A DNA stretch of 64,000 nt from Methanobacteriota archaeon (GTDB lineage Archaea > Thermoplasmatota > Poseidoniia > Poseidoniales > Poseidoniaceae). The position numbers and the translations under genes were made by a program. Positions 10,367 through 19,100 of this stretch are shown in pieces. The stretch spans positions 1 through 64,000 of the forward strand of contig PBDU01000003.1 of the NCBI GenBank assembly GCA_002718195.1, in the 5' to 3' direction. The notes under the pieces are model-generated. The model worked only from the letters and a program-made list of their open reading frames with translations. It was not told where the DNA came from and ran no database searches. The first letter of the stretch is position 1; each line of letters opens with the position of its first letter.

Positions 10367-10502
10367 AACTTATCTGAAAAGTCGGAGATATATGGAGGTT
10401 CTATCGACAAAAACTGACATGGTTTTCTCATTATTTGGACAATATGGCTGAATAAATGGTATTTTGATGACAAAGGTCTAATGCTATCCCTGATATCGCG
10501 GG

Positions 10503-11069
10503 TTGATGAAAGATGCTGACCGTGATGGTCTTGGCGAAATGGCAATAGGTGCCATGATTTCATTAATTGCACTAATTTTAATGGCTGCTGTTCTCGCTGG
10601 AGTATTGTTGGCAATAGTAGAAATGACGTTTGCGGAATCAAAACAAACTGCGGTTACACAAAGTGATTCACTCAATGGAATTATCATGGTTAATACGTTT
10701 GAGTTGAGCCAATATTCTGACCCTGGGAATGATAGAATTTACTTGGTTTTTGAATTCCCATTCATAACTGCCGAACTAGAAGATGATGATGTTGTTTGGT
10801 CTATGCTATGTGATGGTGGAGCTTCTGTAGGTCATTTGGCTGGTGATTTTGACGATGCTACGGAAATCCTTGATAGTGGAAGTGATGCTGCGGCTAATGA
10901 TTTCTTTGAGCCATCGAAAATATACCATATGTACATAACAACTTCAGGTGTATGTGATTTATCGCCCGGAGTGGCTGCTGAACTGGTTGTAGCGATGGAG
11001 GGGGGTCGTGTGAAAACGATGCCGTTCTCTATTGGTGAGAATCCAAGAGTTGGTGATTCTTTCATTTGA
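10503..11069 (+). CDS. Archaellin / type IV pilin-like protein
   Basis: GLGEMAIGAMISLIALILMAAVLAGVLLAIVE resembles the archaellin N-terminal helix; beta-rich C-terminus. Confidence 0.65.
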   Translation: MMKDADRDGLGEMAIGAMISLIALILMAAVLAGVLLAIVEMTFAESKQTAVTQSDSLNGIIMVNTFELSQYSDPGNDRIYLVFEFPFITAELEDDDVVWSMLCDGGASVGHLAGDFDDATEILDSGSDAAANDFFEPSKIYHMYITTSGVCDLSPGVAAELVVAMEGGRVKTMPFSIGENPRVGDSFI

Positions 11070-11078
11070 GGTGTTATC

Positions 11079-11669
11079 ATGAAGAAAAAATATGATGATT
11101 TGGCTCAAATCGGGTTGGGGTTGATGGTGGTTTACATCGCCTGTATCCTTGCAATGGTTACATGTGGATCTATGATTATCCAACAAACCGAAAAACTTGC
11201 ACAGCAAGCACAACATACAATTCACGATGCAAATAAAGAATCCTCTAATAAAATGGTGATATTAAATGCATGGGTTGAAGATAATTATGACGATTATTTG
11301 TTCTTAATCGAGTATCAGTCCATTGGGAAAAATGTTGACCCTGCAGATGTGGATTGGATTCTCTATTGTGAAGATGATGGTGATTTCTTCTATCGCTCAG
11401 GAACTTTAGATTCTTGGAATTCGGGTCCTGGTTCCATTTGGGAAGTGGGGACAACCCCTGGAACCGTTTCTGAATTAGAATCTGGAAAGAGATATTTCTT
11501 CGGCATAGATTCTGGAACTAACGATGCGGTTGGTGGAGCCCAATGTGGTCCAAGTTGGCTAGAAGCGCGTGGAACAACGGCAACTTTCATGGTCATAATG
11601 CCAGACGGTGGTGTCTCAACTCAAACACTGCTGATCAATGATTTAGAAGTTGGTTCACCCGTTATTTGA
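11079..11669 (+). CDS. Second archaellin / pilin-like protein
   Basis: DDLAQIGLGLMVVYIACILAMVTCGSMIIQQTEKLAQQ; tandem with the previous gene and similar C-terminal layout. Confidence 0.6.
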   Translation: MKKKYDDLAQIGLGLMVVYIACILAMVTCGSMIIQQTEKLAQQAQHTIHDANKESSNKMVILNAWVEDNYDDYLFLIEYQSIGKNVDPADVDWILYCEDDGDFFYRSGTLDSWNSGPGSIWEVGTTPGTVSELESGKRYFFGIDSGTNDAVGGAQCGPSWLEARGTTATFMVIMPDGGVSTQTLLINDLEVGSPVI

Positions 11670-12356
11670 TTGAATCGATTGGGATATTTCATTAGCAAGT
11701 CCAATTGTTGAGTCTATGCTATTTTTTGTCTTTTCATCAGGTCCAAAATTAGTCATCCTTTCTAAAAAACCAAACTTGGGTTTAGGAGATTGTTCAGCGG
11801 TTTTCCACCAAATTTCTCTAGTTCCATCAGCCCTAATCAAATCAAACTCCAGATTGTCAAAGTTTTCATCACTTGAAATTATGGCTCCTTCTCTGATAAT
11901 GTAATTTGATGTATCTAGTGGATTGAATATTTCATCATTTAACTCGGTTTTTTCTGTATTCATTCTAACGTTTCCAGAAACTTCTCTTAAATCAAATAGT
12001 TTACATGATGAAAGAGTTAATTTCACACTATTGCCCAGAGATTTGATTTCGACTGAATCTTCGTTTTTGATAACTCTTGATCTTGTCATAATTTTAACGC
12101 CTATTTTGGTTAGGTGATGAGAATAAAATTTTGCAACCCACTCTGCTCTTATTCCGTTGTTGTGGAGATTCGCATATTCAAATTTTGATTCATCCATAAA
12201 ATGAGATATTGATTTTTTATTTTCTAATAATCCTATATCAGTTGTTGGCATCCCTAGTTCCATTCTTGAATCAACAATGTAGACTTGTGAATTTTCTGAA
12301 AGTTTTTCCGCTAAAGCGCAAGATAAAATGCTTCCACCCAAGATGATGTAGTTCAA
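11655..12356 (-). CDS. Short FAD/NAD(P)-binding protein, geranylgeranyl-reductase-like
   Basis: Rossmann-like YIILGGSILSCALAEKL, ELGMPTTDIGLL resembling the GGR 'EIGxPxxCxEGL' segment; only 233 aa; ATGA overlap with upstream ferredoxin. Confidence 0.45.
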   Translation of the reverse strand: MNYIILGGSILSCALAEKLSENSQVYIVDSRMELGMPTTDIGLLENKKSISHFMDESKFEYANLHNNGIRAEWVAKFYSHHLTKIGVKIMTRSRVIKNEDSVEIKSLGNSVKLTLSSCKLFDLREVSGNVRMNTEKTELNDEIFNPLDTSNYIIREGAIISSDENFDNLEFDLIRADGTREIWWKTAEQSPKPKFGFLERMTNFGPDEKTKNSIDSTIGLANEISQSIQSNNG

Positions 12357-12580
12357 GCATCCACCTCAATTATCTCCAAAGCAAATACTGGACAAGATGG
12401 AATACAATGATTACAATATGTACAAGCTTCTTGTTCCACTTCAGCCAGTAAATCGATTAATGAAAGAGCGTTTGTTGGACAAAGAGCTATGCATGCGCCA
12501 CAACCAAAACACGCATCATGATCAACAACAAATAATTGGTTTGATGTTGTCATTGTTAGTCCTAAGGGTATCTGCTTCAT
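12353..12580 (-). CDS. 2x[4Fe-4S] ferredoxin
   Basis: CFGCGACIALCP and CTYCNHCIPSCP motifs. Confidence 0.9.
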   Translation of the reverse strand: MKQIPLGLTMTTSNQLFVVDHDACFGCGACIALCPTNALSLIDLLAEVEQEACTYCNHCIPSCPVFALEIIEVDA

Positions 12581-12767
12581 ATTTCTTGTTCGAAAGGAAA
12601 TTTAGTAAATCCAAGGAAATTGATATTTTGGGAAGATTAGTTTTTTTGATTTCGAGCTGATTATTCAAAATTTAAATTCAATAAATATTAATCTAAATTT
12701 TTGGAATTTTTTTTTTCAATGGAAAGATATTATTTTCATTTCTTGTCCAAAATCCAATCTATCCTCA

Positions 12768-12965
12768 CACCCCTTCATTTCCACTCGAGATATACTTGGT
12801 TTATCTGAGATAGAATAATACCAGAAGTATGTAATCAGAATAGAATAATACCCGTTGTGTATGCTCGCGAGAAGTTAATATTGTTTTATGAAAAATTAGT
12901 TGTTCAGATAGTTTAGAAGAATTGATGTTTCGTCATATTTTTTCTCCACTGGAAATGAAGGGGTG
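12768..12965. repeat. 23-bp imperfect inverted repeats (21/23) flanking a ~152-bp intergenic segment
   Basis: Left CACCCCTTCATTTCCACTCGAGA (12768-12790); right TCTCCACTGGAAATGAAGGGGTG (12943-12965), whose reverse complement is CACCCCTTCATTTCCAGTGGAGA. Confidence 0.85.
12811..12852. repeat. Direct repeat TAGAATAATACC spaced exactly 30 bp
   Basis: TAGAATAATACC at 12811-12822 and 12841-12852, inside the inverted-repeat-bounded segment. Confidence 0.7.
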
Positions 12966-13016
12966 TATACTATTATTCTCAACAAGTTCAAACACTTCGA
13001 GAATTTACGGGTAATC

Positions 13017-14330
13017 ATGGTAATGTATCAAGCAGGTAGAACGACAAAGTATCCTGAATTACCTCCAGAAGAAGGATTTAGGTATCATTATCTTGGTGGT
13101 GGTGATGAAGTTGGAAACGTAGGTATTATGCTGGAAGATACCAAAGCAACCAAACTCCTTCTTGATTATGGACTTGCACCCACCGATCCTCCTAGGTATC
13201 CAAACGAAGCGCCACCGGTGAAAGATGCGGTCATAACTCATTCACACATTGATCATCTTGGAATGGCACCATGGCTCTGTGCAAACCATCGAACCAGATT
13301 ACATGGTACTGCCCTAACTGCAGAAATATCACATGCTATGTGGAATGATTGCCATAAAGTAAGCAGAATAGAAGGTTATCCTTTAGCTTGGGATAAACGC
13401 GATATTGAAACAGCACTGAATCTATGGAATATACACGATTTCGATAAACCATGGATTCATCATAATTGGAATCTTACTTTGAGGAGAGCTGGCCACATCC
13501 CTGGAGCAGCAATGCTTGAGATTGAAACAGATAACAAATCAATTTTGATGACAGGCGATTTTGATACTAGAGATCACCCACTGACAAAGGGAGCAGAACC
13601 AAGAAACGTCGATACTGTATTCGTTGAAGGTACCTATGGTGGAAGAAACCATCCAAACTTAGATGAAGAAGTCAAAAGATTCACTGAAAGAATAGTGGAA
13701 GTTGTAGATAGAGGTGGAACGGCTCTAGTGCCAGCCTTTGCTAATGGAAGAACGCAAGATATTGTAATGAGATTACACAAATATCTTCCAGAGATGGATG
13801 TACATGTCAACGGCATGGGCAAACACATTGCTAAACTACAAATGGAGCACCCAGAGTCATTAAGAAATCCACAAGAACTAGAAGAAGCCTGGAGATGGGC
13901 AAAGAAAATATCAAGCAAATCTGACAGAAATAAAGCATTGAATGCCGACGTGATCGTATCTACATCTGGAATGCTAGATGGTGGACCAGCACTTTGGTTT
14001 TTGAATAGATTGAGACATGATATGAAAAACGCCGTATTATTTACCGGATATCAGGCAAGAGATAGTGGTGGCAGAAATTTACTAGAAAAGGGAAGGCTAC
14101 CTATTTTTGGAAACATGACCGATGTACCTTTGGAACTGGATCAATTCAGTTTTTCAACACATGCAGGTCATGACGAAATAGTAAAATTCATCCAGGAGTG
14201 TAAAGCAGAAGAAGTAGTTCTTTACCACACAGACCCAAATCATGCAAGACCCCATCTTGTTGAGGAGCTTGAAGAATTAAATTTCAAAGTCCACTCTCCT
14301 GTTAATGGGGTATCAGGAATCCTTTCTTAG
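13017..14330 (+). CDS. Beta-CASP metallo-beta-lactamase-fold RNase / RNA-processing exonuclease
   Basis: THSHIDHLG, MTGDFDTRD, beta-CASP region LVPAFANGRTQDI, STSGMLDGGPALWFLNRL, FSTHAGHDE. ATG at 13017 preferred over the GTG at 12963. Confidence 0.85.
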   Translation: MVMYQAGRTTKYPELPPEEGFRYHYLGGGDEVGNVGIMLEDTKATKLLLDYGLAPTDPPRYPNEAPPVKDAVITHSHIDHLGMAPWLCANHRTRLHGTALTAEISHAMWNDCHKVSRIEGYPLAWDKRDIETALNLWNIHDFDKPWIHHNWNLTLRRAGHIPGAAMLEIETDNKSILMTGDFDTRDHPLTKGAEPRNVDTVFVEGTYGGRNHPNLDEEVKRFTERIVEVVDRGGTALVPAFANGRTQDIVMRLHKYLPEMDVHVNGMGKHIAKLQMEHPESLRNPQELEEAWRWAKKISSKSDRNKALNADVIVSTSGMLDGGPALWFLNRLRHDMKNAVLFTGYQARDSGGRNLLEKGRLPIFGNMTDVPLELDQFSFSTHAGHDEIVKFIQECKAEEVVLYHTDPNHARPHLVEELEELNFKVHSPVNGVSGILS

Positions 14331-14471
14331 AGACAAAAATGTTGAGTAAATCATCGAAGTGATTGAATAGGACTTGCTCTAGAGGCTGTTTATCGCAGAC
14401 AACCTTCTCACACAAGGAAAAGTAATTCATTACAAAGGGAACATATTACGTAATTAAACCGAGGATTTCAT

Positions 14472-15317
14472 ATGATTAAACCGCTATACTGGAGAATAAA
14501 TTTCTTCATGAAACGCCGTAAATCAAAGCAAATTAGAAAGAAACTTGGTGAAAATGTAAAATCAGTAATTGTGCATTCACAAAATGGGATACTTGCAACA
14601 GATCCTGAAGATTTAGAAGTTGGACATCATCTAAGAATAAACGGTTCTTTCGGCTTGAATGAAATAGAAAGAATAAACAAACTAGTCGATGGAAATTCCA
14701 ATGTTTTAATCATTGGTGGACATATTGGTAGTTTGGTTATACCGATTTCAAAATTTGTTAACAACTGTACAGTTATCGAAGCAAGTCCCAAAACATATGA
14801 ATTGCTAAAGACAAATATTTTGCTTAATAATTGCGATAATATAACCCCGTACAATGTTGCAGCAAGCGATACAAAAGGGAAATTAAAATTCCAAATGAAC
14901 TCAGTAAATTCAGGAGGAAGCAAACGAGTACCAATCAATAATGAGTTCATGTACAGGTATGATGATCCAGAGGTAATCGAGGTTGAAGCAGAATCCTTAG
15001 ATGTGTTACTAGAAGGCAAGACTTACGATTTGATTTTACTAGATATCGAAGGCTCAGAATATTTTGCTATGAAAGGAATGCCTAAACTACTCTCTAAATG
15101 CAAAACCCTAATCGTAGAATTTTTACCTCATCATCTAACAAATGTTGCGGGGGTTACAGTTGAACAATTCTTTGAAAATATTCCACCTCAAATGAAGCAC
15201 TTGACAATCCCATCAAGAAATGAAACAATTCCAATAGATAAAGCGGCCACAGCACTACAAGATATGTTTGACAAAAATCAAGGCGATGATGGACTTATCT
15301 TCCTTTCTGGAAAATAG
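14472..15317 (+). CDS. FkbM-family SAM methyltransferase
   Basis: NVLIIGGHIGSLVIPISK, VIEASPKTYELLKTNILLNN, DLILLDIEGSEYFAMKGM. Confidence 0.82.
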   Translation: MIKPLYWRINFFMKRRKSKQIRKKLGENVKSVIVHSQNGILATDPEDLEVGHHLRINGSFGLNEIERINKLVDGNSNVLIIGGHIGSLVIPISKFVNNCTVIEASPKTYELLKTNILLNNCDNITPYNVAASDTKGKLKFQMNSVNSGGSKRVPINNEFMYRYDDPEVIEVEAESLDVLLEGKTYDLILLDIEGSEYFAMKGMPKLLSKCKTLIVEFLPHHLTNVAGVTVEQFFENIPPQMKHLTIPSRNETIPIDKAATALQDMFDKNQGDDGLIFLSGK

Positions 15318-15331
15318 TTAGGGGGTAGGTT

Positions 15332-16552
15332 ATGAACAAACAGCATAAACCTACTTTGTTAGTTGCAAAAGGCGACATGTCACGCCTGGGTGGTGCCGAA
15401 AGAGACTTACTCAGGGTCTTACCATCTCTTACAAATTATTACCAGGTTAAGTTAGCAACTCTTAGAACATGTGACGAAATGTTAGAGATATGCAAGCAAA
15501 ATTCTGTCGAGATATTTTCTCCGACTATACCATGGCAAATACCATCAGGAGCATTTGCTAACATGCGAGATATGATTCATAAATCCTCAAAGTTAGCGTG
15601 GAGGTCTTGCAATGGGTTGGAAGAATTTATGCAAAAGTGTGATTTCTTCCATATTGTAAGCGGAGATGGCTACTTAGCTATCATCGAAATGACTCCAAAG
15701 AATTCACCAGCGCATTTACATCTTCTCGAACCACATAGGGGATTGCATGAAGATTCTTTGCATAGAAAACTTGACGGCAAATTAAAACGCCCGAAAATAA
15801 TCACTAACTTTTTCTTGAGAAAATCAAGAAATAATGACCTTAAAATTGTCAGAGAATTTTACAATCGAAAGTATTCTGTCGTATCAAGCAATTCGCATTA
15901 TTCTTCTTCCAGAGCAGGAGAGGTTTACAAAATCAAATCAGGTGTTTTACATCCATGTGTTGATTTTAACGAATATTCAGTCCAAGAATCTCCTTCGAAA
16001 ATATTTCCCCTTGGTGGCGAATATGTGGTAACAATCGGAACTGCTATTTGGGCTAAGGGAACGATGGAAGTAATTGATATGCTGAAGGGAACTGATATTT
16101 CTCTGGCTCATGTTGGCGGAGGAACGCAACAAGAAAAAGAAGAGATAGACCAACATGCAAAGCATAGTTCGGTAGATTTGTGGATTGCTCCTAGATTATC
16201 ATCTGAGGATTTGTCTGCGTTGATGCAAAATTCTCTAGCAGTGGTAAGTATGGCTCACAAGGAACCATTTGGTCTGACGCCAATTGAAGCGTTTTCAATA
16301 GGAACTCCAGCAATATTTGTCGATGAAGGGGGCTTTAGAGACAGCATTGTGGATGGAGTTTGTGGACGTCTTTTGGATAGATATGATTACTCTAAATGGC
16401 ATGAAGCATTGGATCAATGCCGAGATGAAAAGACTCGTCAAGAGTGGTCAAAAGCAGGAATTAAGCGTATAAAAGACCTAAAAATGAGCCCCCAAGAGCA
16501 GGCAGAAAAAATCTACGATTTACTCAACCAAGTTAGCAAAGTTAACCTATGA
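15332..16552 (+). CDS. Glycosyltransferase family 4 / GT-B type
   Basis: VTIGTAIWAKGTMEVIDML, VVSMAHKEPFGLTPIEAFSIGTPAIFVDEGGFRDSI. Confidence 0.8.
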   Translation: MNKQHKPTLLVAKGDMSRLGGAERDLLRVLPSLTNYYQVKLATLRTCDEMLEICKQNSVEIFSPTIPWQIPSGAFANMRDMIHKSSKLAWRSCNGLEEFMQKCDFFHIVSGDGYLAIIEMTPKNSPAHLHLLEPHRGLHEDSLHRKLDGKLKRPKIITNFFLRKSRNNDLKIVREFYNRKYSVVSSNSHYSSSRAGEVYKIKSGVLHPCVDFNEYSVQESPSKIFPLGGEYVVTIGTAIWAKGTMEVIDMLKGTDISLAHVGGGTQQEKEEIDQHAKHSSVDLWIAPRLSSEDLSALMQNSLAVVSMAHKEPFGLTPIEAFSIGTPAIFVDEGGFRDSIVDGVCGRLLDRYDYSKWHEALDQCRDEKTRQEWSKAGIKRIKDLKMSPQEQAEKIYDLLNQVSKVNL

Positions 16553-16628
16553 ATTCCACAAATTGAATCAACAACTACTGATGATTTCATGCGAAGCGAT
16601 TGAATAGAACTTGTGACAAGGGTCGCCC

Positions 16629-16916
16629 ATGGCAGCCAAACCTCCAGCGAAGAAGAAGCGCCGACGAAAAATGCGTTTAACGCTAAAACAAAAGAAAATG
16701 GATCCAAGCAAGGATTCGTATTCAGACTCTCTAGGTTGGTCAACCCAAGTAGGAACTACTCTGACAGATAAGCCAAAACCAAAAGCACCAGAGAAGATGA
16801 CCATCCAATGTGAAATGTGTGGATCAATTCTCCAGAGTAGCAAACCAAAAAACGAACGCTACACAATCAAATGTTCCTACGAGATGTGCGGTCATCTGAA
16901 TGTTTTTCCGAGATAA
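16629..16916 (+). CDS. Small basic zinc-ribbon protein
   Basis: KKKRRRK N-terminus; CEMCGS...CSYEMCG cysteine pairs. Confidence 0.6.
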   Translation: MAAKPPAKKKRRRKMRLTLKQKKMDPSKDSYSDSLGWSTQVGTTLTDKPKPKAPEKMTIQCEMCGSILQSSKPKNERYTIKCSYEMCGHLNVFPR

Positions 16917-16917
16917 G

Positions 16918-17742
16918 ATGCAAATTAGCAAACCATCTCTGATAATATTCTTACTTGTATTTACGTCCTTAACCGGATGTATTTCCAACGAAGAATCTTC
17001 AGATGCAATGGTGCTTGCAACCACAACTTCAATGCGTGATTCAGGACTCTTAGATGAATTGATACCTGTTTTTTCTGAGCAATATGGCGTCGAGATAGAT
17101 GTAATTGCAGTCGGAACAGGCGCCGCACTAAACCTTGGTAAGACCAAAGACGCAGACTTACTAATTGTCCACGCTCCGGAGAAAGAATTAGAATTCATTT
17201 CTGATGGATATGCAGAAAACAGAACAACATTTGCTTGGAATCGATTTGTAATTTTATCACCTGAAGCAAATCAAGAAACAGATCTATTGGAGTTGTTGAA
17301 TAAAATAATCGAGCAGGAGGACTGTTTTATTTCAAGAGGTGACAACTCAGGCACCCATGTCAAAGAACAAGAACTCTGGCTTGCTGCTTCTGAAACATAT
17401 GGGTTTTCGTTAATTGAAGAAGGAGATCATATCCGCCCCTCAGGCGAATGGTATTATTCAATAGGACAGGGAATGGGGGCAGCGATTACAATGGCTGATG
17501 AAAAAGACTGCTACACTCTGAGTGACAAAGGAACAACATTGTCAAGAACATCGATAGATTTACGCATGGTTGAATTTGATGACAATCTAACCATCAACCC
17601 CTATTCTGCTATTCCCATTGAAGGTAATAATTATGCACAAGCCAATCTTTTTGTTGAATTTTTATCGAGTGATAAAAGCCAGGAAATCATTGAAAATTAC
17701 TCAATAAATGGGCAAGAATTATTCAGGTATGGACAACCATAA
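16918..17742 (+). CDS. tupA: Tungstate ABC transporter substrate-binding lipoprotein (TupA-like)
   Basis: Lipobox SLTGC; TTTSMRDSGLLDELIPVFSEQYGVEIDVIAVGTGAALNLGKTKDADLLIVHAPEKE closely follows the TupA pattern. ATG at 16918 preferred over ORF-track start 16900. Confidence 0.85.
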   Translation: MQISKPSLIIFLLVFTSLTGCISNEESSDAMVLATTTSMRDSGLLDELIPVFSEQYGVEIDVIAVGTGAALNLGKTKDADLLIVHAPEKELEFISDGYAENRTTFAWNRFVILSPEANQETDLLELLNKIIEQEDCFISRGDNSGTHVKEQELWLAASETYGFSLIEEGDHIRPSGEWYYSIGQGMGAAITMADEKDCYTLSDKGTTLSRTSIDLRMVEFDDNLTINPYSAIPIEGNNYAQANLFVEFLSSDKSQEIIENYSINGQELFRYGQP

Positions 17743-19035
17743 TCACAACTCGATTACTTCGTCACTCAGTCTTTTAATTTGTTCCGAATCGTGACTTACC
17801 AGTACTATGGCTGCACCACATTCCTTTGCATCATTGACTTGCTTTTCCATCAACATCACGCTTTCATTATCTAAGTTTGACGTAAATTCATCTAACAGTA
17901 GTAATGACGGGCTAAGTGCCAATGTTCTCATCAAAGCTAACCTTTGCAATTCACCACCGCTCAAGGTATTTGGATGCTGGAACAAAACATCTTGCAAACC
18001 AACCCTTTTTGCCATCTCCATTTCATCAATCTCACAATTTTCATGTAGATATGAAGCTAATGCTATTTCATTGGCTACACTCGATGTAATGGCTGAAAAA
18101 TCCTGGGCGACCCATCCAATTGTGCCTTTACCATATTCCGTGCTTGAATCTCCCTCCCCCAATCCACAAAGTTCACGCAAAATACTCGTTTTACCAGAGC
18201 CGGAAGGACCCGATATTGCAACGATTTTACCGGGTGACAGATTTACAACAATATCTTCAACGATTTTTTTGCCATTGAATTCAACATTGATGTGTCGGCT
18301 TGACGCACCTTCGTAGTTACTGCCTAAAACGACTTTACCAACGTTCAAGTTTCTTTTCTTTGAAACCTGTATAGCATCTAATTTACTAAATTCGATAAGA
18401 GCCATTATGCTGCAAACCAACAATAGCAAAATAAGCCCTAACCATAACGCTGAATTCATATTTCCTTGTTGAGTTTCTAGAACAATACTGGTTGTCATCA
18501 CCCTCGTTTTTCCCGCAATATTGCCTCCAACCATGAACACGGCTCCAACCTCAGCAATCGCTCTTCCAAAACCCAGAGCTATAGTATTCAACAAATTCCT
18601 TCTCGCCAATCCCAGTTGCAAGAAGAAAGCCTGTCTATTACTTGCTCCAAGCGTTGTTATGATCTCCTTTTGGTTGTTGTTAATTTCATTAAATGCACTC
18701 CAAGAGCCGCCCCAAATTATCGGTAAAACCAAAATCGTTTGAGCCAAAATCATCGCATTAACTGTAAATAACCAATCAAGATTTGAAAGCGGACCTGATT
18801 TTGATAAAATTAGATACACAAAAACCCCAACGACTACCGGAGGCAATCCGTACAGGGTTCTTACAAATATATGGACAAATTTCAACCAAGCAAAATCAGA
18901 TCTACTCGACCATGCTCCAAGTGGCAAACCAATCAACACAGCCAAAATCGTGGCTGTGCCGCTGGTGAAGAAGGAGGTCAAAATGACATCGTACAAAGAT
19001 GCCTCGACCATACCCCTCCCATTGAGCGGCCACAC
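17743..19035 (-). CDS. Fused ABC transporter permease-ATPase, tungstate type (TupB-TupC fusion)
   Basis: N-terminal permease with EITTLGASNRQAFF...GRAIAEVGAVFMVGG; C-terminal ATPase with GPSGSGKT, LSGGELQRLALMRTL, LLLLDEFTSNLD. Confidence 0.88.
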   Translation of the reverse strand: MWPLNGRGMVEASLYDVILTSFFTSGTATILAVLIGLPLGAWSSRSDFAWLKFVHIFVRTLYGLPPVVVGVFVYLILSKSGPLSNLDWLFTVNAMILAQTILVLPIIWGGSWSAFNEINNNQKEIITTLGASNRQAFFLQLGLARRNLLNTIALGFGRAIAEVGAVFMVGGNIAGKTRVMTTSIVLETQQGNMNSALWLGLILLLLVCSIMALIEFSKLDAIQVSKKRNLNVGKVVLGSNYEGASSRHINVEFNGKKIVEDIVVNLSPGKIVAISGPSGSGKTSILRELCGLGEGDSSTEYGKGTIGWVAQDFSAITSSVANEIALASYLHENCEIDEMEMAKRVGLQDVLFQHPNTLSGGELQRLALMRTLALSPSLLLLDEFTSNLDNESVMLMEKQVNDAKECGAAIVLVSHDSEQIKRLSDEVIEL

Positions 19036-19100
19036 ATATCATTTAGGCCAAACATTATTGTTTGGGTTCTAAACAACACCAACCAATCGAGGAGCATCAA

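Noticed and set aside
12397-12660. Plus-strand 87-aa ORF over the ferredoxin gene
   Set aside because: Antisense to a clear 2x[4Fe-4S] ferredoxin.
12963-13016. Upstream GTG start extension of the beta-CASP CDS
   Set aside because: The extension overlaps the inverted repeat and lacks family similarity; ATG at 13017 gives the normal N-terminus.
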